Below are positions 1-7,847 of a DNA stretch of 15,084 nucleotides, one piece after another (position 1 is the first letter of the stretch; the number at the start of each line of letters is the position of its first letter). Under the pieces are notes generated by a model that worked only from the letters and a program-made list of their open reading frames with translations, was not told where the DNA came from and did not search any database. The translations under genes and the position numbers were made by a program. Source of the DNA: Ruthenibacterium lactatiformans (GTDB taxonomy: Bacteria > Bacillota > Clostridia > Oscillospirales > Ruminococcaceae); contig NZ_JXXK01000050.1 of assembly GCF_000949455.1 (NCBI RefSeq), positions 1 to 15,084 on the forward strand, in the 5' to 3' direction.

Positions 1-26
1 TACAAAATCACATGGAGGAGATTCTA

Positions 27-968
27 ATGAAAATGACACCCCGGGAACTCAACAGACAGTTGCATGGCGTCTGCGTAATCAGCATTACCCCTTTTAAGGA
101 GGACGGTGCGTTCGACGCGAAGGGCTACGAAAAGAATTTGCGTTTCATTATGGACCACGGCCTGAACAAAAGCAACGCGACAATTGTGGTGGGCGGCAGC
201 ACCGGCGAGTGCGGTGCGATGAACACTGCTGAACGCAAGGAGGTGCTGGAATGTGCTCTTGCTGTATGCGGCGATGCGCTGCCCGTGATTGCGGGCTGCA
301 ACAGTACAAATGTCCGCGAATCCATCGAGCTGGCCCAGCACGCCGAGGCGCATGGGGCTGTAGGTGTGATGGCACTTTCCCCTTATTATTACCCTGCCAA
401 AGACGAGGAGTGCATCTATCAGTTTTATAAGGCGCTTTCGGAAAACACGGGCCTGGGCATCTTGCTTTACAACAACTTCGAGGTCATGAACATTGATATT
501 TCAATCAATCTGCTTAAACGCCTTAAGGAGTTCCCCAATGCAGTGGGAATGAAAGAGTGCACGCCCGCATTCTTTAAAATGACCCGGGTCGTACAGGAGA
601 TCGGCGATAAAATCAGCGTCGTCAACGGTCACGGTGAATTTTTGGAGCCGTATGCCGCTATGGCGGGCACGGCGGGCTTCATCTCCAGTATGTCAAACTT
701 TGTGCCCGATAAGGCTGCTGCCATTTGGGCGGCTCGCAGCACCGGAGATTATGCCAGGGCCAAAGCCATCCGCGACACAATGGTGCCTTACATGGACCTG
801 GCGGTCAAATATTCCGGCATGGGCGGCGAATACAAGGTGATTTCGCTGCTTAAATACATCACCGATGAGGTGGGTTCTTGCGGCGGCTTCCCGCGCGTGC
901 CTTGCGTGCCGCTCACGGCTGCTGAAAAAGAAGAGGTACGCGGCGTGCTGAAACAGCTGGGACTGTAA
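27..968 (+). CDS. DapA/NanA-family Schiff-base lyase (aldolase or dehydratase)
   Basis: A cytoplasmic TIM-barrel class I lyase of 313 residues, the usual family length. Visible motifs are the substrate-carboxylate loop GGSTGE (residues 56-61), a tyrosine cluster (120-122), the catalytic Tyr148 and the Schiff-base Lys176 in GMKEC. The 28-residue Tyr-Lys spacing matches both DapA and NanA. The family forms or cleaves C-C bonds of 2-keto acids with pyruvate, or dehydrates 2-keto-3-deoxy sugar acids. GGSTGE is closer to N-acetylneuraminate lyase than to the GTTGES typical of DapA, but the lysine region is DapA-like, so the substrate stays open. The start at 27 is chosen because GGAGGAG (14-20) sits 6 bases upstream; an in-frame ATG at 12 lies within or before that site. 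It leads the visible operon, 69 bases ahead of a sugar-binding protein, which argues for a catabolic role rather than lysine synthesis. Its promoter is outside the window. Confidence 0.88.
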   Translation: MKMTPRELNRQLHGVCVISITPFKEDGAFDAKGYEKNLRFIMDHGLNKSNATIVVGGSTGECGAMNTAERKEVLECALAVCGDALPVIAGCNSTNVRESIELAQHAEAHGAVGVMALSPYYYPAKDEECIYQFYKALSENTGLGILLYNNFEVMNIDISINLLKRLKEFPNAVGMKECTPAFFKMTRVVQEIGDKISVVNGHGEFLEPYAAMAGTAGFISSMSNFVPDKAAAIWAARSTGDYARAKAIRDTMVPYMDLAVKYSGMGGEYKVISLLKYITDEVGSCGGFPRVPCVPLTAAEKEEVRGVLKQLGL

Positions 969-1037
969 AAGCGCCGTTCTTACACCGGGACGAATTAGGG
1001 TGCACTTGAAAAACAGATTAATAAAGGAGAATGAAAG

Positions 1038-2345
1038 ATGAAAAAGATTTGCGCAATGGTTCTGGCACTATGCATGATTCTTTCGCTGGCAGGCTGCGGC
1101 GGCACGTCCGGTGCTTCGGCTTCCGCTCCGACGGCCGACACATCCGTCGACACGTCCGCTTCGGCTGAAACAGAAACGGTCACCCTTACATTTATGCGCA
1201 CTGGCACGCCCGAGATCCTTCACGAGATCTTTGACCCTATGATTGAAGAGTTTGAAAAAGAGTATCCGAATATCAAAATTGACATGCAAGACCTTGGCTG
1301 GTCCGATGCTGAAAAAACGTTGCAGACAATGGCGGCCTCCGAAACCCTGCCCGACGTGATGTATCATCTGCCCGGCACCATTTTTGATTTAGCCGACAAG
1401 GGACTGGTGCTCGACCTTACGTCGTATGTGGACGACGAGCTGAAAAATGATATGTACCCTGCGATGTTGCAGGCGGGCCAATATGACGGCAAGCAGTACA
1501 TGATTACCTGCGGCGGCTCCACCATCATGCTGTGGTACAATACCGAGCTGTTTGAGCAAGCGGGACTTGACCCGGAAAATCCGCCCAAGACCTGGGATGA
1601 ATTCAAGGCTGCCTGCGAAGCGCTGAGTAAGATCGACGGAATCGACCCCTTTGGCCTGTATGCCAAGAGCAGCGGCGGCGAAACCAGCTTTTTGTTTGAA
1701 TCGCTGTTTACCAGCGAATTTGGCGGGAGTGCTTGGGACAGCGCCACGAACCAGTACGTTTATGATTCCGAGCAGGGAAAGACGGCCGCGGTTAACACGC
1801 TGCAATTCATCCAGGATATTACCCAGTACGCACAGGACAGCTATGTGGAATACGGCCGGTTTGATGTACGCACGCTGCTACGCGACGGCAAGGTTGCCAT
1901 GGTACTGGACGCCATCAATATGGCGAACCAGGTGTCCGACCAGCTGGCCGACGGCACGATTCGCTGCACGGTAATGCCAGCGGGTGCGTCCGGGATCAAC
2001 TCCAGCGCCGTAAACGTGGGCGGCTGGTACATTCCCACCAACTCTCAGCATCCGGACGAAGCCTGGACCTTCCTGCGCTATATGATGCGCACGGAAAATC
2101 AGCTGGCGCACGCTGCCTATGGCTCTGTACCGATGCTGAAGTCGGAAGCGGCCTCTTACACGGATGGTTATATGGTGCAGGTTGTGAAATCGCTTGACAA
2201 CAGCTATGCAGAAGGCATTTGCCCTCAAACCAACGCGCTGTGGGCGGTGAACGGCGAACAGCTACAGCTGCTGATGATGGGTAAGCAGAGCGCCGCCGAT
2301 ACGCAGGCGAACATTGCCAGCGAGCACGCTGATATTTACAAATAA
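1038..2345 (+). CDS. Sugar ABC transporter substrate-binding lipoprotein
   Basis: A 435-residue extracytoplasmic solute-binding protein (family 1, CUT1 type) that would capture an oligosaccharide or sugar derivative and hand it to the permeases downstream. The N-terminus has Lys2-Lys3, a hydrophobic stretch and the lipobox LAGC with Cys20 as the lipidated residue. A Ser/Thr/Ala-rich linker (about 24-48) follows, then the mature domain with the typical opening (VTLTFMRTGTPE) and a helix EEFEKEYPNIK common in this family. Family features later on include MLWYNTELFEQAGLDPENPP with a PKTWDEF turn. AAGGAGA (1024-1030) lies 7 bases upstream of the ATG; another ATG at 1031 is out of frame. It is followed by a strong hairpin and then two permease genes. 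Ligand specificity cannot be predicted from sequence alone. Confidence 0.93.
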   Translation: MKKICAMVLALCMILSLAGCGGTSGASASAPTADTSVDTSASAETETVTLTFMRTGTPEILHEIFDPMIEEFEKEYPNIKIDMQDLGWSDAEKTLQTMAASETLPDVMYHLPGTIFDLADKGLVLDLTSYVDDELKNDMYPAMLQAGQYDGKQYMITCGGSTIMLWYNTELFEQAGLDPENPPKTWDEFKAACEALSKIDGIDPFGLYAKSSGGETSFLFESLFTSEFGGSAWDSATNQYVYDSEQGKTAAVNTLQFIQDITQYAQDSYVEYGRFDVRTLLRDGKVAMVLDAINMANQVSDQLADGTIRCTVMPAGASGINSSAVNVGGWYIPTNSQHPDEAWTFLRYMMRTENQLAHAAYGSVPMLKSEAASYTDGYMVQVVKSLDNSYAEGICPQTNALWAVNGEQLQLLMMGKQSAADTQANIASEHADIYK

Positions 2346-2362
2346 TTGTCAGCAAGCGTCGC

Positions 2363-2391
2363 AAGGGCCCCCGGATGGGTCGGGGGCCCTT
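2363..2391 (+). terminator. Strong hairpin between binding-protein and permease genes
   Basis: Perfect 11-bp inverted repeat AAGGGCCCCCG (2363-2373) / CGGGGGCCCTT (2381-2391) with a 7-base loop, starting 17 bases after the binding-protein stop codon. It is followed by CCTGTTTC rather than a clean T-run, so it is probably a leaky terminator or a 3'-end stabiliser. That would leave the binding-protein message more abundant than the permease message, as is common in sugar ABC operons. The structure is seen; the effect is inferred. Confidence 0.7.
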
Positions 2392-2430
2392 CCTGTTTCA
2401 AGTGTAAAACGCGTAAAAGAGGTGAATGGA

Positions 2431-3321
2431 ATGCCACGCAAAACCAAAGCAAATCCGTTGGTCTCAGGCAGGGCGGAGCCGTACTTATATCTGCTGCCCA
2501 CCATCGTGTTGTTTGTTTTTATTCTGGCCGTGCCGCTGTTTAATCTGTTCAAATATTCACTGGGTGATTCCAACATCATTCAGGGCTTTAAAGAATGGAA
2601 CAGCTTTGAAAATTTTAAGTATCTGGGAAGCCCAAAGTTTTTGTCCAGCGTTTGGGTCACCGTTATCTATGTTTTTTTCGGCGTGCTCGGCGTCGTGCTG
2701 TGCGGAACGATTGTTTCGCTGGCGCTGGATAAACCCATTCCCGGGCGGGGCGCTTTTCGCGCCGTCGCCATCATCCCTTGGGTCGTACCGCAGGCCTTTG
2801 CGGCGTCGATGTGGAGCTGGGTGGTCAATGCCCAATTCGGCTTCATCAATCAGCTTCTCCGGTCCTTGGGGCTGATTCAGGACAATTTGAGCTTTCTTTC
2901 GGAAAATACAGCGCTTGCCACGGTAATCATCGTGCGCATTTGGCAGGGCACGCCCTTTGTGATTATTTCACTTCTGGCGGCTTTGCAAACCATTCCAGAG
3001 GACATTCAGGAAGCGGCCGATCTGGATGGCGTAACCGCTTGGCAAAGGTTCCGGTTCATCACATTGCCCTTTATAAAGCCGGTGCTGACCACCACCACCT
3101 TGATCGTCACGGCATGGACCATGCAGATTTTCGACACGGTGTACATCATGACGGCAGGCGGCCCTGCCCGTTCTACACAATTGGTGGCGCTCGAAATTTA
3201 TGCAAAGGCTTTTCAGCAGGACGACTTGGGAACCGCCTGTGCCATCGCGCTGTGTGTGCTGGGCGTCATTGCGCTGCTAAGCATGGAAAACCTGAAAAAG
3301 GGAAGGGGTGATGGGCGATGA
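2431..3321 (+). CDS. Sugar ABC transporter permease, MalF/UgpA type
   Basis: A 296-residue inner-membrane permease with about six hydrophobic segments. The first is around residues 18-40 (YLYLLPTIVLFVFILAVPLF), followed by the extracytoplasmic stretch that MalF-like proteins of Gram-positives carry. The ATPase-contacting EAA loop starts at Glu194 (EAADLDGVTAWQRFRFITLP). It should form a heterodimeric channel with the next gene. The start at 2431 is preferred because AGAGGTG (2418-2424) lies 6 bases upstream; an in-frame ATG at 2314 would lie inside the binding-protein gene and run through the hairpin, adding a non-hydrophobic extension unlike the family. Its stop codon overlaps the next start (ATGA), showing translational coupling. 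Confidence 0.92.
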   Translation: MPRKTKANPLVSGRAEPYLYLLPTIVLFVFILAVPLFNLFKYSLGDSNIIQGFKEWNSFENFKYLGSPKFLSSVWVTVIYVFFGVLGVVLCGTIVSLALDKPIPGRGAFRAVAIIPWVVPQAFAASMWSWVVNAQFGFINQLLRSLGLIQDNLSFLSENTALATVIIVRIWQGTPFVIISLLAALQTIPEDIQEAADLDGVTAWQRFRFITLPFIKPVLTTTTLIVTAWTMQIFDTVYIMTAGGPARSTQLVALEIYAKAFQQDDLGTACAIALCVLGVIALLSMENLKKGRGDGR

Positions 3322-4145
3322 ACATGAAGCGCAAACGGAGACTCAATGCTTTGGGGCGGTACGGTATCATTTTGTTTTGGATGCTGTTTACGCTGCTTCC
3401 CATCTATACCGCTTTTGTGGCCTCGCTCACAGAGTATCAAAATCTGGGAAAAAGCTTTTTGTATCCCACCGACTGGGCCTGGCACAACTATGCGGATGTG
3501 TTCACCCGTGTGGACATGAGCAGCTTTTTGCGGGCGACCTTTATTTACGCGATCACGGCTTCGCTGCTCAATGTGGTGTTGGCCACCTTTGCGGCCTATG
3601 CCCTCAGCAGATTCCGTTTTCGGGGAAAAGCCTTTTACACCTGTATCATTTTTGTTACGCAGGTGCTGCCTCAGGTGGTCATTGTAGTGCCGGTATTTAT
3701 GATGATGCAGAAAATGGACCTTTACAACACCTATACGGGTGTAATTCTCACCATTTTGGCCACCAGCATGGCGTTTCCCATTCTGCTGATGCGCAGCTTC
3801 TTTGACAGTGTGCCGTTTGCCATGGAGGAGGCTGCCGCCATTGATGGCTGCTCAAGATTCATGACGCTCATCCGCGTAATCATTCCCATGACGCTGCCCG
3901 GTATCGGTACAGCCTTTGCGCTTTCCTTTTTTTCGGGCTGGGGTCAATATCTTTACCCTCTGGTGCTTACGCGGGACGCGGCAAAAACCCCCGTTACGGT
4001 TGGCATTGCCCGTTTGATCGATAATCAAACCCCTTGGGAAATGGTGATGACCGGTACCCTGATTTCCATTGTCCCGGCGGTCATCATTTATTTGCTGGTG
4101 CAAAAATCGCTCATCAAGGGAATGTCCAGCGGGGCGGTAAAGTAA
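3318..4145 (+). CDS. Sugar ABC transporter permease, MalG/UgpE type
   Basis: A 275-residue inner-membrane permease, second half of the CUT1 channel. It has a basic N-terminus (MNMKRKRRL), a first hydrophobic segment at about 16-36, and the EAA loop from Glu170 (EEAAAIDGCSRFMTLIRVIIP), typical of MalG-like subunits. It ends in a short basic tail. The start overlaps the previous stop by four bases (3318-3321); an alternative ATG lies two codons later at 3324, and a purine-rich GGAAGGGGTG (3301-3310) serves either. No ATP-binding subunit gene follows; the next gene is an aldolase. Many CUT1 systems in Firmicutes borrow a shared MsmK/UgpC-type ATPase encoded elsewhere, which is the likely situation here. 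Confidence 0.92.
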   Translation: MNMKRKRRLNALGRYGIILFWMLFTLLPIYTAFVASLTEYQNLGKSFLYPTDWAWHNYADVFTRVDMSSFLRATFIYAITASLLNVVLATFAAYALSRFRFRGKAFYTCIIFVTQVLPQVVIVVPVFMMMQKMDLYNTYTGVILTILATSMAFPILLMRSFFDSVPFAMEEAAAIDGCSRFMTLIRVIIPMTLPGIGTAFALSFFSGWGQYLYPLVLTRDAAKTPVTVGIARLIDNQTPWEMVMTGTLISIVPAVIIYLLVQKSLIKGMSSGAVK

Positions 4146-4164
4146 ACAGACAGGAGGAGGTTTG

Positions 4165-4953
4165 ATGCAAAACGGGGCCGAAAGGCTGGCACAAAAGATG
4201 GAAAAGGGAGGCTTTGCAGTTGGCTTTGCCGTCACATTGGCAGAGCCGGCGCTGAGCGAGATGGCAGGCTGCGCCGGATATGATTTTGTGTTTGTGGACG
4301 CAGAGCACAGCCCGTTGGACCGAAGGGATGTTTTTCAGCACATTATGGCGGCTCAGGGCGCAGGCGCGGCTGCTCTGGTGCGGGTGCGCGCCGCCGAGCC
4401 TGCGATGCTCAAAGCGATTCTGGACATGGGGCCGGACGGTGTGATTTTTCCTTTTGTGCACAATGCGGACACAGCCCGGCTTGCGGTGGCAGCCTGTACA
4501 TACCCGGACGGCCCTTATCAAGGGGTGCGGGGGCAAGGCCCGATGCGGGCTGTGCGCTACGGGTTTGGAGAGGAAGCTGCGTATCTGGCTGCGCCGGAAA
4601 ATTATCTTTTGAAAATTATGCAGATTGAATCCTATGAGGGCTGGCTTAATTTGGATGAGATTCTGTCTGTGCCCGGCGTGGACGGCGTATATCTGGGTCC
4701 GGCGGATCTGGGGAGAAGCGTAGCGGCACACAAAGACCTGAACCCGCCTTCGGTGGCCGAGATTTGCGACGACGTCTGCCGCCGTGTGCGCGCGGCGGGA
4801 AAATGGATGGGCGTGCCTCTGGGCACTACCCCAAAAAATGCAGCCGATGCCCGGGAGCGGGGGGCACAGTGGGGCGTGTGCGGCATCGACACGGCGCTTC
4901 TGGCCGACGGCATGCGTGCGTGCCTTGCGAACTTTACCATGCAGGAGGAATAA
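4165..4953 (+). CDS. HpcH/HpaI-family class II aldolase
   Basis: A 262-residue cytoplasmic, divalent-metal-dependent aldolase. The family reversibly cleaves 2-keto-3-deoxy (often sugar) acids to pyruvate, or pyruvate-like acids, plus an aldehyde; known members are HpaI, GarL (tartronate semialdehyde) and RhmA/YfaU (lactaldehyde). Visible signatures are FVFVDAEHSP with catalytic His48, Arg73 in VRVR, the metal ligand Glu155 in IMQIE and metal ligand Asp181 in YLGPADLG. The stretch RGQGPMRAVRYG corresponds to the conserved loop after the pyruvate site. The ATG at 4165 follows AGGAGGAGG (4152-4160); a TTG directly before it at 4162 is possible but less likely. It sits 19 bases after the permease gene and 3 bases before the esterase gene, so it is an operon member. 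It is the best clue that the transported compound ends as a 2-keto-3-deoxy acid; which acid is not clear. Confidence 0.9.
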   Translation: MQNGAERLAQKMEKGGFAVGFAVTLAEPALSEMAGCAGYDFVFVDAEHSPLDRRDVFQHIMAAQGAGAAALVRVRAAEPAMLKAILDMGPDGVIFPFVHNADTARLAVAACTYPDGPYQGVRGQGPMRAVRYGFGEEAAYLAAPENYLLKIMQIESYEGWLNLDEILSVPGVDGVYLGPADLGRSVAAHKDLNPPSVAEICDDVCRRVRAAGKWMGVPLGTTPKNAADARERGAQWGVCGIDTALLADGMRACLANFTMQEE

Positions 4954-4956
4954 GAT

Positions 4957-5973
4957 ATGCCGGTATTTGAAATGCCCCTGGAGGAACTGCGCCATTATAA
5001 AGGGTGTAGCCCGTGTCCCGGTGATTTTAAGGAATATTGGCGCGAAGCGCTCGGAGAGCTGGAGGCCACGGGGCTTGCTTATACCTGTACGCCTGCTGCG
5101 TTTGAGGCGCCGGGCGTGAAGTGCCATGATCTGTGGTTTGTTGGAACAGGCGGGGCGCGGGTGCATTGTATGTTTTTGAAGCCCGCGCAGCTTTCGAAAA
5201 AAATCCCTGCGGTTGCGGTATTCCACGGATATATGCACCACGGGGGCGAATGGTTTGAACGGCTGCCCTACGTTTATGCGGGCAACGCAGTGCTTGTCAT
5301 GGAGGCGCGGGGCCAGGGAGGGCTTTCGGAGGACGTTTACGCAGGAGCGGGCCCCACATTGTTTGGCCATGTGGTCCGTGGTGTGCGGGACAAGGACCCG
5401 CATAAGCTGTATTATCGGGACGTATATCTGGATGCGGCCAAGGCGGTTCGTATTTTGATGAGCATGGATTTTGTGGACGAGGCCCGGGTGGCCACCACGG
5501 GGAAATCTCAGGGCGGCGCATTGGCGTTGGCCGCCGCGGCCCTGACGCCGGAGGTAAAGCTGTGTGCGCCCATCTACCCGTTTCTGTGCGATTTCAGGCG
5601 GGTGGCCCAGCTGGACCTTATGAAAGATGCCTATGAAGGATTTTCCTACTATTTTAAAAAATGTGATCCCACCCACGCGCATGAACAGGAATTCTTTGAG
5701 CGGCTGGGTTATATTGATCTGCAGAATCATGCGTCTGCAATTCGCGCACAGGTGTTTTGGCAAACTGGCCTGATGGATACACTGTGTCCGCCCTCTGCCC
5801 AATTTTCGGCTTATAATAAGCTTACGGGACGCAAAGAGATGAAGCTTTACCCCGAGTATGGACATGAACAGATTCCATACACAAACGATACGGTTTTTCC
5901 TTTTTGCGAAAATTGTGATCGATACTTTTGCCGTGACGGAGAAAGGAGACAAGTTCTGGTTGACAGAGATTAA
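4957..5973 (+). CDS. CE7-family acetyl esterase (acetylxylan esterase / cephalosporin-C deacetylase type)
   Basis: A 338-residue alpha/beta hydrolase of the AXE1/CE7 family, which removes acetyl groups from oligosaccharides and other small acetylated compounds. Motifs in order: HGY (90-92) for the oxyanion hole; EARGQGG (116-122), where the family usually has DRGQG; the nucleophile elbow GKSQGG with Ser184 (182-187); the acid Asp274 in GLMDTLCPP; and His303 in YGHE. Length is slightly above the usual 315-330. There is no signal peptide, so it is cytoplasmic and acts on substrate already imported by the ABC system. It is translationally close to the aldolase (3-base gap; AGGAGGAA at 4943-4950 lies inside the end of that gene). 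Related esterases also occur in some streptococcal sialic-acid loci, so O-acetyl sialate is an alternative to acetylated xylo-oligosaccharide. Confidence 0.9.
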   Translation: MPVFEMPLEELRHYKGCSPCPGDFKEYWREALGELEATGLAYTCTPAAFEAPGVKCHDLWFVGTGGARVHCMFLKPAQLSKKIPAVAVFHGYMHHGGEWFERLPYVYAGNAVLVMEARGQGGLSEDVYAGAGPTLFGHVVRGVRDKDPHKLYYRDVYLDAAKAVRILMSMDFVDEARVATTGKSQGGALALAAAALTPEVKLCAPIYPFLCDFRRVAQLDLMKDAYEGFSYYFKKCDPTHAHEQEFFERLGYIDLQNHASAIRAQVFWQTGLMDTLCPPSAQFSAYNKLTGRKEMKLYPEYGHEQIPYTNDTVFPFCENCDRYFCRDGERRQVLVDRD

Positions 5974-5989
5974 AAAAATAGCTTAATAT
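5960..5989 (+). promoter_or_regulatory. Probable promoter of the RpiR-type regulator
   Basis: A perfect -35 TTGACA (5960-5965) and a -10 TAATAT (5984-5989) separated by 18 bases; TTAATA at 5983 with 17 bases is an alternative register. The -35 overlaps the last codons of the esterase gene. Transcription would start near 5996, giving a leader of about 35 bases before the regulator start at 6031. It suggests the regulator is expressed independently of the catabolic operon in front. Confidence 0.6.
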
Positions 5990-6030
5990 GGTAGTAATAG
6001 ATATTCCCGGTTTTGGGGAGGAGGTTCAAG

Positions 6031-6906
6031 ATGGCGACAAACGCGCTCAACAACGATTTTTTGCTCAACATCCAGTCGGTCTACCCATCGCTTACCAAGG
6101 CGGAAAAGAAGGTGGCGGACTATACGCTGCAAAATTCCAAGGCGGTGCGTTTTCTGTCCATCACCGATTTGGCCGAGGCCTGCCATGTAAGCTTGACAAG
6201 CGTATTCCGTTTTTGCAAGGTGCTGAAGCTGCAGGGGTATCAGGAATTTAAGGTGCAGCTTGCGCTGAGCATCCAGGAGGAAGGGCAGGGCGAGGAGATC
6301 GAATTGCTGCCCGCCGCGGTGACCAAAGCCGATTCGGTTCCCACGGCGGCCAAAAAGTTGCTGCAAAGCCACATCAACGCGCTTTCGGAAACACACGCGT
6401 TGGTGGATGAAGCGGCTCTGAGCCGTGCGGCGCATTATATCAATCACTCCGATCAGGTGCGTTTTTTCGGCGTTGGCGGATCGATGCTTACCGCTATGGA
6501 GGGAATGTATAAATTTCTGCACATTATGCCCAACGTTTACTGCTTGTCCGATATCCACATGCAGACAATGGGCGCCTCTACGCTGAACCAACACGACACC
6601 GCTGTTTTTATCTCCCACTCGGGAGCCAGCAAGGAGATTGTTCAGATGGCGCAAAAGGCCCACGAAGGCGGGGCCAAAACAATTGCCATTACCAAATACG
6701 CAAAATCCCCTCTCACCGAATATATGGATGTGGTACTGCTGTGCGGCGGTTACGAGCCGCCCCTGCAGGAGGGCTCGTTTCCCTCTAAAACGGCGCAGAT
6801 GTTTGTGCTGGATTTGCTTTTTACCGAGGTGTACCGCACGCAGTTTGATTACTCCAAGGAAATTAACAAGCGGGTTACGACTTCCATTTTGGACAAAGAT
6901 TACTAA
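6031..6906 (+). CDS. RpiR/MurR-family transcriptional regulator (HTH + SIS domain)
   Basis: A 291-residue DNA-binding regulator. Residues 1-80 form the RpiR helix-turn-helix domain (PSLTKAEKKVADYTLQN, then ITDLAEACHVSLTSVFRFCK as recognition region). Residues about 140-275 form a sugar-phosphate-binding SIS domain, with VRFFGVGGS at 143-151 and the phosphate loop SHSGAS at 195-200. Such proteins sense phosphorylated sugars or amino sugars and mostly repress neighbouring catabolic genes. The ATG at 6031 is chosen because AGGAGG (6019-6024) lies 6 bases upstream; an in-frame TTG at 6013 precedes that site. It stands between the sugar-acid operon and the etf-dehydrogenase operon on the same strand, so it may control either or both. 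No operator was recognised. Confidence 0.92.
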   Translation: MATNALNNDFLLNIQSVYPSLTKAEKKVADYTLQNSKAVRFLSITDLAEACHVSLTSVFRFCKVLKLQGYQEFKVQLALSIQEEGQGEEIELLPAAVTKADSVPTAAKKLLQSHINALSETHALVDEAALSRAAHYINHSDQVRFFGVGGSMLTAMEGMYKFLHIMPNVYCLSDIHMQTMGASTLNQHDTAVFISHSGASKEIVQMAQKAHEGGAKTIAITKYAKSPLTEYMDVVLLCGGYEPPLQEGSFPSKTAQMFVLDLLFTEVYRTQFDYSKEINKRVTTSILDKDY

Positions 6907-6926
6907 GAGTTTGCTTTAAAGATTGT

Positions 6927-7021
6927 TGATATAAACCTCTGCGGCGAAACAAAGCCGACAATTTTTGCCTGCGGCGGGCGAAAATTGTCGTGCGGGATTT
7001 TTCCTGTCAGGGGCTTTTTTT
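6927..7021 (+). promoter_or_regulatory. Structured spacer between regulator and etf operon: terminator and/or attenuating leader
   Basis: The spacer holds an extended -10-like TGATATAAA (6927-6935) without a good -35. It then holds a long stem, CGACAATTTT (6956-6965) with AAAATTGTCG (6981-6990), extended inside by TGCC/GGCG pairing. Downstream is a seven-T run (7015-7021) preceded by GGGGC. AAAGCC (6951-6956) can also pair with GGCTTT (7012-7017), enclosing the first stem. It is probably the terminator of the regulator gene. If transcription starts at the upstream -10, it would instead be an attenuator in the leader of the etf genes, whose first start codon is only 24 bases after the T-run. 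I cannot decide between these. Confidence 0.5.
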
Positions 7022-7044
7022 ATGAAAGGAACAGGATATTTCTT

Positions 7045-7833
7045 ATGGATATACTTGTTTGCATCAAACAGGTGCCGGGCACCAGCAATGTGGAGGTCGA
7101 CCCGGTAACAGGCGTGCTGAAACGCGACGGCGTGGAGAGCAAGCTGAACCCCTATGATCTTTATGCGCTGGAACAGGCATTTGCCTTAAAAGAGTTGTAT
7201 GGAGGCATGGTGCGTACCGTCACCATGGGGCCGCCTCAGGCAAAGGCCGCGGTGATGGAAAGTGTTTATATGGGCGCGGACAGCGGCGTTGTGATCAGCG
7301 ACCGAAAATTTGCGGGCGCAGATGTGCTGGCCACCAGCTACACGCTTGCACAGGGGCTGCAAAGCAGAGGAAGGTTTGACGTCATCCTTTGCGGCAAACA
7401 GACGACTGACGGCGATACCGCACAGGTGGGGCCGGAGATTGCCGAGCATTTGGGCCTGCCGCATGTGACCAATGTGACGAGCATCCTGAAGGAAAAGGAC
7501 GGCCGGCTCACGGTTCGTTGTATGCAGGATGGGCTCATCGTTACCCAAACCGTGCGCACGCCGTGTCTGCTGTGCGTGGACGGTGCGGTCAATACTCCGC
7601 GCTTGCCCTCTTACCGGCGCAAAAAGCAGTTTGTCGGGCAGACAATCGAATTTTTATCCCTGGCCGAAATGCAGGACAGGGACGAGCAGCATTACGGCCT
7701 TTCCGGCTCGCCCACACAGGTGGTGCGCATCTTCCCACCCGAAAAAAACGATACAAAGGAGATGTGGAAAGACAAAGAGCCGGTGCTGGCGCAAAAGCTG
7801 TTCGATTTGCTGAAAAGCCGCAAGGCGTTGTAG
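7045..7833 (+). CDS. etfB: Electron transfer flavoprotein beta subunit, bifurcating type
   Basis: A 262-residue soluble Etf beta subunit (LctB/EtfB), partner of the next gene. It opens with MDILVCIKQVPGTSNVEVD and contains NPYDLYALEQA (35-45), both standard for EtfB. The motif DGDTAQVGP (122-130) is the flavin-binding signature seen in electron-bifurcating Etfs, which hold a second FAD and react with NAD(H); classical mitochondrial-type EtfB has a different sequence here and binds AMP. The start at 7045 gives the conserved N-terminus, with AGGA (7033-7036) 8 bases upstream; an in-frame TTG at 6985 would start inside the hairpin. A gap of 14 bases with a strong ribosome site leads to etfA, so they form one operon. 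The assignment as Etf beta is sure; the bifurcating subtype is judged by motif only. Confidence 0.93.
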   Translation: MDILVCIKQVPGTSNVEVDPVTGVLKRDGVESKLNPYDLYALEQAFALKELYGGMVRTVTMGPPQAKAAVMESVYMGADSGVVISDRKFAGADVLATSYTLAQGLQSRGRFDVILCGKQTTDGDTAQVGPEIAEHLGLPHVTNVTSILKEKDGRLTVRCMQDGLIVTQTVRTPCLLCVDGAVNTPRLPSYRRKKQFVGQTIEFLSLAEMQDRDEQHYGLSGSPTQVVRIFPPEKNDTKEMWKDKEPVLAQKLFDLLKSRKAL

Positions 7834-7847
7834 GAGGAGAAAAATCA

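Noticed and set aside
27..968. Firm naming of the first gene as nanA or dapA
   Set aside because: The GGSTGE loop favours sialate lyase and the lysine region favours the DapA side; without other nan genes or substrate-pocket comparison a gene symbol would be a guess.
2314..2430. N-terminal extension of the first permease from an ATG at 2314
   Set aside because: It would overlap the binding-protein gene and be translated through the strong hairpin. A ribosome site and the normal permease N-terminus occur at 2431.
4114..5952. A 612-codon open frame on the minus strand
   Set aside because: It lies exactly antisense to the aldolase and esterase genes, which have catalytic motifs and ribosome sites. 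The minus frame is rich in His, Arg and Pro without any domain, as expected for a shadow in G+C-rich coding DNA.
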